Position numbers and translations under genes: made by a program
Source of the DNA: Prochilodus magdalenae
Taxonomy: Eukaryota > Chordata > Actinopteri > Characiformes > Prochilodontidae
Length of the DNA: 64,000 nucleotides
Assembly: GCA_024036415.1 (NCBI GenBank)
Contig: JAMWET010002870.1
Location: forward strand, 820,001-884,000
Direction: 5' to 3'
The notes under the pieces: model-generated
Seen by the model: only the letters and a program-made list of their open reading frames with translations
What the model was told of the DNA's origin: nothing
The model's database searches: none
Shown: positions 12,946-24,583 of the stretch, piece by piece
Layout of the letters: each line of letters starts with the position of its first letter
Position numbering within the stretch: the first letter of the stretch is position 1

Positions 12946-14086
12946 ATCATTGTGTTATCTTGTATATGTAATTTAAGTTTTAATTCTATTGATCTATTTT
13001 TGTATGATTTTATGACTCTCTGACAAGATCATGACATTTTCACACAATGTAAAGGGTAGCTGTCATTTCCAAATGGTGTTAAAACAGACAAAAGGTAATC
13101 AGGTTTTGCCATGTCAGTGACATTTCCGGTCAGACTTAAAGAAAGCGTTTCTGCTGAGCACACTATTGTGCTCTGTGGAGGTTTCTGACATCATTAACTA
13201 CACTCCATCTGGTGAAGACTACTGAGGACATCTATGTATGATATATGCAGAATATTATTCCTGAGAATCATCTCTCGACCTCAAACTCAAACAGACCGAA
13301 AAGTCAAGCTGAGCTTTTCAAGAGCTAATACTGTAGGAATTAATCTGACAGTGGTGATTTACTGTGCGCACTCAGACCCGGGCCTGATTGCAGTTCTTCA
13401 TCTGTTTTCCCTTTGCACAGATTCTCATCTTTAAAAACGCCAGCAGCCTGAAGGGCTCTACTGCTGCTCGGGTTTTGATTTTAAAGCAAACAGTTTCATA
13501 TCCATGTAGTTCTTCCCTCTTTAGAAATAATGGATGTGAAATGACTACATGAAAAATGCTCTTATATATGCATCCTTTCGTATCACTCGAGTGCACTCCT
13601 GCATGTAAAAAACGCATAATGGCCACTTCTATCAAACTGCTCATGCATACAGCAGCACTGTACTTCATTGTTTGCATACTTCTTTAGAGTGGGCTGCAGC
13701 TTTCGGCTAACGTGGCTCTTTATGCGTGCATGTGTGGATATATGTGTGGGCAATGTAGCTTCTAAAGAATGCACACTGCCAATACAGACATCTGTCTGCT
13801 TTACGCCTGCGTTGTTGCCCATGTGGGGCCATGTGCAGGGCTGATGAACAGCAAATGCAGCAGAACCACCACAGCTGACATTACTGCATGCTGGGTGATA
13901 GCATCTCTGACCACTGACAGCCTTTCAGTAGCCCATAATTTGGTTGGGAGAGTTACATTAAGCGTGGACAAAGATCTGATTAGAGCTGTGAATGTGAGCT
14001 ATCTGTGCACTGTGACATATGGGTGTATAATTTCAATATAGCTTTAAAGGGTTTTGAAGAGGAAATGGAAAAGGAAATTTCTCTTT

Positions 14087-14088
<2 letters not shown>

Positions 14089-14121
<33 letters not shown>

Positions 14122-14122
14122 T
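14089..14122. repeat. (TC)n microsatellite
   Basis: A perfect CT run followed by a CCCTC and CACACA tail. Confidence 0.95.
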
Positions 14123-16182
14123 ATCACACACTCACACACACTGGTGGAGGCTCCCTGAACACCTCAAGCAGAGGTAATGAGCTGTCAATGGCTGCATTTG
14201 AATAATTAACCGAATATTCAAAACCAGCCCTGCTGAGCGGTGAAGACACATACAGCCCCGGCTGTGAGAGCATGTGAGATATGCTCTGCACCAAAATCAA
14301 ATATTCTGATTCAAACACGCAGTTCATGCTATCCATTGCCATAAGGCAGGCCTACATCGTGTGATGTCACCCAGATCAATATGGATGCGCTGTACTAACA
14401 AATGCAAACAAATAGGTATTTTTTCTTTGTTGCAGGATCCCAGTGATCTCCTCCTAAAAGTCAACTCTCCAGCTTGATTATCAGCAAAATGCTGCAGAGG
14501 CTAGAGACCTGAGCTCAGACACAAATCAGCAGCACCGTGTTAAAAAATAGTTTAAGACCCCTAGTTTATGCAATTCTTGTCCCAAACATGAAATGTCCTT
14601 GATCATCCAATTCATGTTTACTGTCTTAGAATTGAGTGAGGCTTCTGAAACAGAAGGAAAAGCTTTACAGGCTTTTTTGAATGTCTCGTTAATGATTTTG
14701 TTCTAGCTGACATCCATGTGGCAAGGAACATTTGGGAGAAGTCTAACATGAAATCTGTGTAGATACTGCTCTCACTGTTTCTTCCCAAGGAGCGGCACAT
14801 TTCAGAAGCGAATCAGGAATTCTGTCTGCAAATGTTTCCACAACAGTCTAAACCTCAAGCGCAATCAGGCAATCAGCTCAAAGTGCATGTACAGGTACAA
14901 AACAGTGGGTTTAAAGGAACATGATGATTGGTTGGTGGGGCATTATGCCATCAAATGAACGCCTGATCCTTTTTCCCTCTTTAGTGTAGACTTTTTATTG
15001 CTCTCGGTATTGTCATGTTTTGAAGGTAACATTTTATACCTGTTCTCCACAAGTTCTCTGGGTAAATTAAATATCTTTGATGGTACCTGAGATGATAATG
15101 AGTCACTGCTTCTCCCACTCCCCAACTTCCAGGCTTGGGTGTATAGACAGGAGTATGGCTTTGTGCTACCATAGCAAAAAACAGTGCAAAGACCTCTACA
15201 CATATTCACTTATTTTACCTCCAGGTTCTTCACATGTTGATCACATGAAGTCCATCTCACAGACGTTCAACTAAAAAGCTAATAGCATTAATGTTGCTGT
15301 GAATTCTGCAGCAAGCAATGTCAAGAACTCTCTAAATAAATGATCTTCATCAATGCATGACCTTAGTGTTAGCTAGTGCTTAATGGCCAAAGAAACACAG
15401 AGCAAAGTAAATTTTTAAATATCTAATGCAGACTGGAAAGGGTATCTTATTTGCCAGCCCCTGTGGTACAGCAGCTAACAGTTTTAACGGTGGTGCACGA
15501 ATGTAACCGCTACACATTTAAGGTGGAATTGAGAAATTGTAATAAGAAGCTTGTAAATAAGCAGTGCACCAAAAACCGACTGGGTTTCTTATTTCATAGT
15601 TTTCGGGTTGGTAGGCACTTCAGATAACCAAATGAGTTTCCCATAATATTTTTATTTTAAAGCTCTTGTTATTTGCTTTTCTTGCTAGTCTTTTCAGGTT
15701 TTTGACTCTCAGATCTGGTGTTATGTACGCTACCTACTTTGGCCCATTTTTGTTGCATTTTTAATTTGGCCATATGTCTTGTCTGACAAGCTCCATGGGT
15801 AATTTTGTGCAAATTAGATTTTGTTTTGGCCAAACTACTCCTTTAAAGGTCATTTCATTGAGTATTTGGACACAGACCACAATGCACACATCACAATGCT
15901 TTTTCAAATTTCTGTCCTTTCTCTTAGTAATGAGCACAAGCAGATGACACAGCACACTAATGAGCTCAAACGGTTCACTTTGAACCTCTGCGTATGACGG
16001 GGGCATTAAATGTGTAAAATCTGACATTATTAACACTCTCTGCACAAGAAATTTCACAAGCTGCCTGTGCTCACAGCCTTAGGAGCACATACACACTGTC
16101 ATTACTGAGGTGTTAATGGACTTGCCTTCTTTTATAAAACCTTTATAACAAGAGCATAAATATGAACAATAATAAACGGATG

Positions 16183-16245
16183 AACTGATAGATAGATAGA
16201 GATAGATAGAAAGATACTTTATTGATCCCAGAGGGAAATTCATGC
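16183..16245. repeat. GATA repeat joined to a non-LTR retrotransposon tail
   Basis: GATAGATAGATAGAGATAGA leads into AGATACTTTATTGATCCCAG then AGGGAAATTC. The TACTTTATTGATCCC...GGAAATTC string with adjacent GATA units is a familiar fish retrotransposon 3' terminus. The copy is very short. The family name is uncertain. Confidence 0.5.
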
Positions 16246-16595
16246 ACACACAGACTAACGCAAAGACATTACACGTCATCAAGTATATATTTGTATTGAA
16301 ACCTGTATTTACCATGGTTCTTAGTTCACTTGAATTATTTAGAAATTGTTTGTGATCAGTGGTCACTGTAAACACTGATCATGGGCACATAAAGACTTTG
16401 AAACGTATCAGTGTTGGATTTGGTGCACTGTCAAAAGCTTGACTGATGAAACAGTTTGTTCTCGTAAAGGTTTGTGCATTTGATGCATTTCAGTCAAACA
16501 GATTTAGATCAGTTTTGTTTTGTTTTGTTGTTAATCAGATATAAAGTCAGTCATGCACTACATACAGACACTCCTTCCAATTAGTAAATTCAGCT

Positions 16596-17462
16596 GCTTT
16601 AAACAAGCAGTGTGTAACCTCTAGCGGTGAGGTTGCATATTGCAACCTACAGAGCCCCCCAACCCATCCACTGTCATGTTTTCTGCACCAATTTCACTTT
16701 TATTGTTTTTTGATGTTTTTCATTTTGCCTCTTTATGGTTTTGGTTTTTTTTGCACTACATAACAAGTATAATTCTCCTTTTGTCAAAATGTGGATCCTT
16801 TAATTTTTTTCACAACACAAAGCTGCTCATCTGCAAGGCTAGCTGTTTATTCTACCTATCAAGGGGTCCTACCTAACATGCTCATATCATTAGTACCTTT
16901 CTCATAGCCATTTAATAACCTTATATTTAGCCATAAAGTTTTATTGTGTTTTAATGTTATTTAATGTAATATCATTACTTACCCCCTGAAAAGTTTCCTT
17001 CATCAAAGCTCAGCTCAAAGCTCTTTTATCAGTACTCTCTTCTCCTTCTCACTGAATATGAATTCATTTTTTTGTCTTTTAAATTGAATGAATATGCGCT
17101 CTACTAGATCTTTTTTGACAGTTCCTTTGTTTCTGTGTCCTACAGTTGGTTCTATAGTATCACCAAATTCAAGCAACTGCTTCACTGTAAAAACATGAAA
17201 GCCACTCTCCAGTAAGTGTGTGTGTGTGATTTGTCTGATGTGGGCTACATGACCAGTACTGTGGCTTTACAAGGCAGCCTTCATTGGAACACGACTTGCT
17301 GCTATGTAGACATAAAGGGCTCATTTTAATTTAACCAAAACACAGTGGTTTGTAATTACAAGTACGTACACACTAATGAAAGCACAGTTCTTCATTATTT
17401 TATATTATGTTATTTTCCTGCTTATAGATCCTCCTAAATCTGACACAGTGCTCCTTTAAAGT
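16596..17462. mobile_element. Putative hAT-like non-autonomous element
   Basis: The left end TTTAAACAAGCAGTGTGTAA is matched inversely by the right end CTGACACAGTGCTCCTTTAA near 17441. Next to the left end is the palindrome AGGTTGCATATTGCAACCT (16630-16648), which I associate with an abundant fish MITE. The interior is AT-rich and non-coding. The ends are diverged and I could not confirm a target-site duplication, so its limits are approximate. Confidence 0.45.
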
Positions 17463-17802
17463 TAAGACTAATTTAAAATAATAATGCATAGGGGCTTTAA
17501 TAACTGAGCATCTAACTCAAAGCTAGACAGAGCTAAAGCTTAATATTACTGGTTAATACTACTTTTCTCCGCACACCACTGTGTGGTGATGTAACAGCAG
17601 ACATTCACTTTGAAGTCAGAAAAGGCCATTTTGGCACACAGGCACTTTGACTCAAAAATGTGTCTGCTAAATTACATGATCTGGTGAATTGTGCTTAACA
17701 AGACGAGTGAGAGTGACACTGCCCTTAATAACCCATTTTGGCTTTCTCAGTTGATGTGACAATAGCTGCAGTTTTTTATTTCTTTTTTGTTTTGTTTTTT
17801 TA

Positions 17803-17940
17803 GAACCCAACACACCTGATCCAACTACTCAGTTCATTAACAGCCACTTACTGAACTGTAGTGGGTGTGTTAAATCAAGAAAGACGCTAAGCTATGTAGG
17901 GCAGTGTGAGTTCAGTCCCAGGCTTGGGAAGCTCTGCTCT
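17803..17940. mobile_element. hAT-like MITE, copy A (degraded)
   Basis: The core AACCCAACACACCTGATCCA, then TCATTAACAGCC, GGGTGTGTTAAA and CAGGCTTGGGAAGC, matches the better-preserved copy at 18945-19091. The terminal inverted repeats are eroded. It lies about 630 bp upstream of the ADAM-like start codon. Confidence 0.6.
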
Positions 17941-18429
17941 GGAGTGTTGGAGCACCATTCAGTCCCTTTAGGACGAGTACATCAGCAACTGACCTCACCA
18001 GTGCACTTGTGGCTGAATTCAGTCAGATCCTTCACACTCTAATGTCTACTGTAAAGCTTACCCAGGTGAACATAGCCTGTTGCTGCACCATTGATTTCAG
18101 AAGAAATCCATGTACTGCATTTTCGATCCTTAGATTTAACGTTTAGAAAGAAAAGGCGGCACTAGGACCTTGCAGCTCAACCCCAACCGACCCCTCCTCA
18201 CCCCCCTCCTCCATTTACCCTGGGCAGCACGTGCTCACTCTCAATTCAACACTTTGTTCGCTCGCTGCAGCGCTGGTGACATGCAGCTCTTTCTCTCCCT
18301 CTGCATGAAAGAAACTGGAAACTCCTCGCTCACGCTTTGCCAGTACTTCCAGCTTCCTGTTTAGCTCCCGTATTCCCCGCGTAGCTCGCGCTGAGGGAGT
18401 CCGCGCTGGACTCGAACAGCTGACCGTGC

Positions 18430-18527
18430 ATGTAGCAGTCAGTGTGGAAGTGAGTGATGTGTACAGCGCTGCAGTTGGTCCCCCTTTCAGGACGATAATA
18501 ATTGTGATGATGAAGAAGGTGCTGTAG
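18430..18527 (+). promoter_or_regulatory. Three short upstream ORFs before the ADAM-like start codon
   Basis: If transcription begins upstream of 18430, the leader carries a minimal start-stop element (ATGTAG, 18430-18435), a 13-codon frame (18457-18498) and a 6-codon frame (ATGATGAAGAAG..., 18507-18527). All end before the main ATG at 18571, so reinitiation or leaky scanning would be needed. Such arrangements usually lower translation. Whether they are transcribed depends on the unmapped start site. Confidence 0.35.
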
Positions 18528-18570
18528 CCGTGATTTGCCAGGAGCGCCCGGTCACCCAAACGCGGGCAGC

Positions 18571-18673
18571 ATGTGGTCAAACACAAGGAGGTCCAGCTGC
18601 GCGCGCCCGACCGGTCTGAACGTCCTGGTGATGCTCCTAGGAGCGTGTTTAGGTAGCAACCTGGACAACGAAG
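18571..18673 (+). CDS. ADAM-like metalloprotease, coding exon 1 (signal peptide)
   Basis: The exon encodes 34 residues plus one base of the next codon. After a basic N-terminus (R6, R7, R12) comes a hydrophobic core (L16-L27), typical of a signal peptide, with likely cleavage near G28/S29. The ATG has an A at -3. The exon ends GAAG and is followed by the donor GTAAGG. It leaves the frame in phase 1, which exactly fits exon 2, giving E34 then V35. No upstream in-frame ATG gives a better start. ADAM proteins are secretory-pathway membrane proteases, so a signal peptide in the first exon is expected. Confidence rests on splice phase and the ADAM-like exon 3; this exon alone would not identify the family. 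Confidence 0.72.
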
Positions 18674-18944
18674 GTAAGGGTCAACAGAGAACAGTAACTC
18701 GTGCATGAACTGTCGTGCATGTGTTTACGAGTTTGGCATGAAGGTGTTGCAGTGAAAGCTCTTCATCATCCTCTCTGAAGCGCATGAGTAGGTGGCATTT
18801 TGCTTAAAACATGAGACATTAAACTGCAACTTGGTGTTTTTTCTCCACTCGGGCTGTTCCTTTATCTGGAGCTATTTACAGAACATGAGCAGCTATAATT
18901 GCAATGCTGTGCTCATTTTTATACATATTAAGAGTCGCATAGAG

Positions 18945-19091
18945 CAGTGTCTCCCAACCTCCCAGCACACCTGATTCACCTAATCAGCTCATTAACAAGA
19001 CCATTCAGATTTGCAGGGGGTGTGTTAGAGAAAAGAATACCCTGCAGTGTGCAGGGCAGGGTACCTCCAGGAACAGGGTTGAGAAACACTG
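18945..19091. mobile_element. hAT-like MITE, copy B, with intact 8-bp target duplication
   Basis: This 147-bp element begins CAGTGTCTCCCAACCT and ends GGGTTGAGAAACACTG, inverted repeats matching at 14 of 16 positions. It is flanked on both sides by the same 8 bp, GCATAGAG (18937-18944 and 19092-19099). An 8-bp duplication and CAGTG-type ends are hallmarks of hAT superfamily insertions. The interior (CAGCACACCTGATTCACCTA...) is non-coding and shared with copies at 17803 and 57340. It sits about 270 bp into intron 1. Confidence 0.85.
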
Positions 19092-19239
19092 GCATAGAGT
19101 TACCAAGTGCATGCAACTGGCTTAATAGAGTCAAATGTCCAAAAGCCCTTATACTTAATTATACAGTACTTTTATTATTCAGTAAAAAACAAAACTTTGT
19201 TGCTAGTATCACAAACGACAGTGCTTTATTCTTTGTCTT

Positions 19240-19375
19240 TAGATCACCTGGGGGGTGGGTGGTCCAGTCTTATCTGCAAAGGGCCAGTGTGGCTGCAAGT
19301 TTTCATTACAACATTGCAGGAGATTACCTGATTAGTTGTTTGAAGGCAACATCAGGTGAACTCCTGCTCATTTGA
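19240..19375. repeat. Dispersed MITE-like fragment
   Basis: CTTATCTGCAAAGGGCCAGT followed by GTGGCTGCAAGTTTTCATTA and CAGGTGAACTCCTG belongs to a short interspersed repeat I recognise from many teleost genomes. Termini are not defined. A 142-codon plus-strand frame that overlaps it has no protein-like features. Confidence 0.45.
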
Positions 19376-20650
19376 CCCCTCTGCTTTACGTCATGGAAAG
19401 CCTGTTTTCAGAGAAAAAACAAGGCATCACATTTTGTTGCCTATTGTAAAGTTTGATGTAAGATGTACAATTATCCAATATGTACATGATAAGTTTCAAG
19501 ACATATGCTTTAGTGCACAGTCCATAGATTCTGTATTTGGGGACTAAATCCTGTTTTGAATGCATTGTTTTTGTGATTTCACAAAAGCAGATTTTTATCT
19601 ATTCTCAATACACGCCCACGCCCCTTTTTGGGTGTGGAACAACAGTCCCACGTCCCACCTAGATGACAACAGCAAAACAGAAAAGGTTTAAACAAGCTTT
19701 TAAAATTGTTCTTTGAACCAACTGAACAATTCGTCATTTTATGCTAAAGAGTTGCCGTGTGGTTGGCTGTACTTACAACACATTAAAATAAATCTCATAT
19801 TCGTTCCACTGCCATGTCCTGGTGAGGGCTCAGGCTAGAGGACTGGGCTGACGTAACCAGGTCAGTTGCCAAAGCACAAGGCTAGTTGGCATACTATTCA
19901 TAGAGCAGGAGTGAAGTGTAGAATACTTCATGTAATATTGTAAGACAGTATTCCAAGGAAAATATTTCACTGGCAATTTGCTGACATGGAGCTTCAGCAT
20001 TTCTGTTCACAAGATAAAAATAGATGTCTATGTTGGGCATCTCTAAATGCGTTTCTTTAGTAGACCACTCAGTGTCTGTAAAGTGCGAAACACTAAAATT
20101 AAGTCTGCAAACCGAAACGGGACCTGTTCCACAGTGGTGGAACCTAATGTATTTGAAGCCAGAGAACTCTGCAGTTTAGCCCTGCCTCTTCATGCTATAG
20201 TTATAAGGAGTGTTTCCATCTGGACTTCTTTGTAAATGAAGCTTTCTGAACACAGGGGAGCCCATTACAGTAGACGTCATGTATATCAGTCTTGAAGGCA
20301 GTGTAGCAGAATCAGGCTGTTTAAAGGTAAAGAAAAAAAAGAGAGGTGTTCATGTTAAAATGTGTTTTGTGCTCATGTGAGTGTTCAGGGGATGTAAGAC
20401 TGGACTTTATGGAAAATAAACAAATAAATAAAGCACATGTCGGAAATGCATACTGGAATCAGGATGAACTGGTCATTAAACAGTTAAACAAATGTGTATT
20501 AGGATTAGGTTTCTAGTGGATGAGTGTTGTACAGCTGTTCATGCTTGTTTGGGATTTGGGAGCTGCTCCAACTGTGTCTCCACCACACACTGGGGCACTG
20601 TAAAACTCTGCAATATATGCCTGTTGCAGTTAGTGTCTCTGTTTGTGTCT

Positions 20651-20730
20651 GGTGTGTATGTGTATGTGTGTGTGTCTGGGTGTGTGTGTGTGTGTGAGTG
20701 CGGGTGTTTGTGTGTTTGTGCGCATTGATT
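20651..20730. repeat. Imperfect (TG)n microsatellite
   Basis: An imperfect TG run with TATG, TCTGGG and GAGTGCGGG interruptions. Confidence 0.85.
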
Positions 20731-21207
20731 GCACTCTGATGTGTGTGTGATTAGTTAAGCACTACAAATGAAAACAGGCAGGCCGCTCGGGTCACTCCCA
20801 CTGCTCTTTGTGATGGATGTTTATGTCTGAATTTAATAAGCGTGCGTTGTTGTGTCCCGTAGCTCAGGTCCCTTAGGTTAATTCCATGTAGAGTGAAATG
20901 AATAGTTTGAATGAAAGACATTATAAAGATGTATTGAATGCACTAACAGTGGTGACATTTCTGTGTTCAAATGAAAAGAGTGCACCTTATCTAGCCGTGG
21001 TAATTGAGGCTGCTGGCGAGGAGGACTCTAATGAAAAGAAATGATTACAGGCAGTGGTGACAGCTATGATAGATTAATCAAGTGTGCCACTGATGCGCAT
21101 GCTTGATCAACCGGAATCATGCTGATCGGGGAGGCAAAGAAGGTTGGCATTGTGTGTGGAGGGGTGGTGGGATGTGATTTTTGCTTATGTGTGGTTGCAT
21201 GTGTTAT

Positions 21208-21280
21208 GGGTTGCACCGACTAGCCAGCTGGTAAGTCCACCAACTAGTGCTGGGGCAAAAGCCGACTAGTCGGGGCGAGT
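21208..21280. repeat. Inverted CGACTAGTCG motif, possible transposon end
   Basis: GTTGCACCGACTAGCCAGCT is followed about 40 bp later by AAAGCCGACTAGTCGGGGCG. CCGACTAGTCGG is a perfect 12-bp palindrome. The motif resembles termini of a fish hAT-like family, but no second end or duplication was found. Confidence 0.3.
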
Positions 21281-21524
21281 GATGGAATACAGTGTTGAAA
21301 AACTGTTTATGAATTTATTTGGTGCTATATTTATAAACACTACAACAGAGTCCTCCTGTTTTGAAAACTATCACATAAACCAGAAAAAAGCTGCATGGTA
21401 AACCAGCCACCAAGGAAATCTCCTTTACCTCATTTCAACAGTAACTGCTTCAAACTAATTTTCTGAATAACTGTTTGAAATGTAATAATGTGAATGTGAA
21501 CATTTTATCTTCTGCAGCTCCCAA

Positions 21525-21915
21525 GTCACCCATCAATTACTATTACAATTGCTTGTATTTGACCAAAAATGAATGACATGTGACTGAAACATACCTGATA
21601 GCATGTAATACCTATTCCATTTGGCATGGACCAGACACGTTTCTGGATGTAGGTGACATCAATGTTCAGACACTCAGAGAATTGCACAGTTGGGCTGGAT
21701 TTGGTGGATTCCTTCCCGGGCACAATCCTGAGGAGAGTTTCCTGTAGACTGGGATTGTTCCGAATGTTGGTACACTCTTATGACCTGCAAATTTAGCTAC
21801 TTCCTTCACACTTTACTTCCTATGTGGCTTTTGGCACACCCAAATGCTTTCTGCCAATCATTAACATCTACTTTGGACCCATTTTCCACATACCGCCACT
21901 TCTCAATCCATGAAT
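21525..21915 (-). mobile_element. Decayed Tc1-like repeat, copy 1 (minus strand)
   Basis: The reverse complement of this segment aligns base for base with 40520-40860: AATGGGTCCAAAGTAGATGT against AATGGGATCAAAGTAGATGT, then TGTGAAGGAAGTAGCTAAAT and CCCAGTCTACAGGAAACTCT. The region after GTGAAGGAAG encodes a weak helix-turn-helix (V-K-E-V-A) like the first DNA-binding helix pair of Tc1/mariner transposases. No intact frame remains. Family assignment is an inference; that the two segments are the same repeat is seen directly. Confidence 0.6.
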
Positions 21916-23015
21916 CCAGTCACACCTGAAGCACATTTTGAAACCTGAGTGTCCACCCCAGATGGCTTCATTGGGTTCCACCTTACTGTGGGGTGGGTGT
22001 TTGCACCTTTTGGAGAGCGACTGATATGCTATCCCAGGGACAGCTCACCAACCTAACCTCCCTCCCCCACACGTTCACACCACATACTGTATCAGGATAA
22101 TGACATTGATCACAATAGTGGTTAAATATTGTCCTGTTTATGACCTCTGAAGGGAAGCAGATTGTGTGAAGAGAAACAATCTCAGATGGATGAAACAGGA
22201 ATGAGAAAAAGCAAGAGAGGATAAGAGAGTGAGATGTAAGAGAGACAGAATAAAAGAAAGTCTGCAATGATGAGAGACACTAAAGAAAACCACAGATTGG
22301 GACATTTCAAAAGAGGACAGTGTCTGGACTACAGTGATGTTGTGAATTGAGTTTGTATGATCAGAGACTTCATAAAATAGGTGCAGTACACCATCAGTTT
22401 GGTTTTCCCATGATGCTGGATCATACAGCTAAAGAGTGTGTTAACAAGGCTCCTGCGCTTCCAAGATTCCATCAGACCTAAATATCTTCTAATGCATGAG
22501 TGGCTAATAAATCAGTGTTGCTAGCCAGTGGTTCGCTCAGTATCCAATAATCACAGCAGGTGATTTCCAGGTATTCAGCACGTCTGTGTGGTTTTTGGTA
22601 CCATTTCTGTCACAGCACCACTGAGCACAAGATGAAGCTGAAGAGAGGGTTTAATGAGGAGGTCTGAGGTCTTGCAGAGACTCTTGTTTGTTTGCACTGC
22701 CTAATCTTGAGCTAAACCACACAGTCCATTAACAGCTCCTTCTAGTCCAAGAAGAGCTGTTATCAGAACTGGTTTCTGCAGGTCCGGCACAGGATAGTCA
22801 TGGGCTGATTTTGGGCAGGAAGGAAGAGAGAAGAAGAGGTGGAGGAATGCAGGAAAAGGACAGAGTGTGGGAAATGAGGACATAGTGGTGTCCTGGAGGA
22901 GAACTGTCAGAGGTGGGGGTGTTCAAGAAGGAACAGATAGCATGAGGAGGAACCAGGTGTGGGTGAGCGGGTGCAGGGTTTGATGGAGTGCTGGGGTAAC
23001 AGAACTAATATAGAG

Positions 23016-23538
23016 CTCTCCTATTTCTCTCCTCCCTCTATTTCTCATCTTTCTATCTTTTTTCTCTCTCTCCCTCTCTCTCATCTTTCACTCTTTTCAT
23101 CTTTTCTTCCTCTCATTCTTTTTGTTCTCCTTCATTGTCTCATATCTCTCTCCTCCTCACTTCTCTCTATCCCATCTTTCCCTCTTATTCTTATCCTTCT
23201 CCCTTTTTCTCTCTTCATTCTCTCTCTCTACTTCCCCATCTGTACCACTTCCTTCATCTCTTCTTCATATTTGTGTGTCTCCTCCTTACTGTTTTGCTTA
23301 TCTCTCTTTCTTTTTTACATATCTTGTATCTTTATCATAGTCCATCTCTCTCACCTCGTCACCACTTTCTCCCTCAATCTCTTACTGTTCTTGTTCGTTC
23401 TTTTCTCTCTCCACCCTTATTTGCTTCTTCCTCCATCTATCCCTATTTTTCTCCATCGCTTTTCTGTTTTGTCCTTCACCTTGCTGTTCTTTCACTCTTA
23501 AATCTCTCTCTCTCTCTCTCTCTTTTTGATTTTCTTCG
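23016..23538 (+). repeat. Long polypyrimidine tract (about 520 bp)
   Basis: Nearly all C and T on the plus strand, with sparse A and very few G, ending in a pure CT run (about 23505-23522). Three overlapping plus-strand frames of up to 180 codons are Ser/Leu/Phe/Pro-only products of this composition. It may act as a splice-like or triplex-forming sequence inside intron 1. Confidence 0.9.
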
Positions 23539-24583
23539 CACAGGAAGCAGAGAGGTTCATTAGTGTTAGTGTGTTTGTGAGTATGTGTCTCTTGCATCAT
23601 GGTAAAGAGGTTGAGGCTCCTGTAGTCTCACCCCCATGGGAATAAAACTCATCTTCCCACAATGCCTCCAGGTGAGAGGCAGGAAGTGGTGACCTGGCCG
23701 GGGTTGTTAAGGGCTAATTAAGGGGTAATTAATCTAATTTGACCTGGGGGTTCACCCCAGAACAGGTGCTTCTTGGCAGTCTCTGGAGGTTAAATTGGAA
23801 CAGGATGAAACTGCGTTGTTGAACGCAGCACGGAGTCCAACATAAACGCTGGAGGAGGCAGTAAATTAGCGGAACCTATGAATAAAAACTTTTTATGGGC
23901 TGGTGTCTGGGGCCTGGTGGGTGTTTTATGGCGAGTGATGACCCCTAAAAACATGAGGTCACACATTTCCTGAGGCAGAATGGGAAAGATGTTGAGATCC
24001 TTCGAATAGTGTGAAGGACATCCACTATTATGCAAATAAATAAGCTTTATGGAAGCATATGCAGCTCGTAGAAATATGACGATGACAGCATGGACTATTA
24101 TGGAGCAGATATTTATGTCTAAAGTAGTATTCAAGCTGGGATTAGGTTTGCAAGGGGAGGTTCTGTAATGTAGTTTTTAAGGAATTACACTGAGCAGTTT
24201 GTATAGCACAATGTGTCTGTGTAATTTCAATAGACAGTCATAGACAGTATGTACATGCCAGTTTTATGACGCCCTAGGTGCCACACTAACATTATTAGGA
24301 CGTTTTTTTTGTTATCTTGTGGTCATTGTGAACAGGGTGGCTTTTACTGAAGCTCTTCTGGGGTTCAGCTAATTAGCAGGAGGCCATCACTCTGGAATCA
24401 CTGTGGATGTTGCAGATTCGTGCTTGAATTAAAGATACTCTCTGTAACAGTTAAGACCCCATTCCATTTTCAAAAAGATTTTTTTTCTCTCAGCCTCAGT
24501 GCATAAATGTGAGAACCACATGCACTCATGTCCTTTAAAATTGTGTTGTCGTTTGTTGGTGATCGTCTTTTTGGCGAAAAGAA

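Larger units (their letters stand above)
1505..18164. other. Intergenic 5' flank; no gene recognised
   Basis: This 16.7-kb stretch lies upstream of the ADAM-like gene. Every reading frame in it is short and lacks a recognisable domain, apart from the transposase remnant near 5484-5753. Besides the repeats listed separately, I see ordinary AT-rich non-coding DNA. Stretches with nothing I can name include 1505-2150, 4180-5070, 6130-6710, 7070-8640, 9060-11700, 12950-14080 and 14130-16180. A distal enhancer or an upstream non-coding exon could be hidden here and would not be visible by reading. Confidence 0.6.
18165..18680 (+). promoter_or_regulatory. CpG-rich promoter and 5' UTR region of the ADAM-like gene
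   Basis: GC content and CpG density rise sharply here against the AT-rich surroundings, most clearly from about 18230 to 18640 (for example CCGTATTCCCCGCGTAGCTC and TGCGCGCGCCCGACCGG). This is how a CpG-island promoter over a first exon looks. No convincing TATA box is visible. The transcription start cannot be placed from sequence alone. A 163-codon minus-strand open frame across this segment is explained by the GC-rich composition. Confidence 0.5.

Noticed and set aside
18215..18706. 163-codon minus-strand reading frame across the promoter and exon 1
   Set aside because: It lies opposite the GC-rich first exon, has a low-complexity Thr/Ser/Ala stretch and no recognisable domain. GC-rich sequence lacks stops by chance.
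22959..23563. Plus-strand frames of 180 and 142 codons resembling a membrane protein
   Set aside because: The hydrophobic Ser/Leu/Phe/Pro composition comes from the CT-rich tract.
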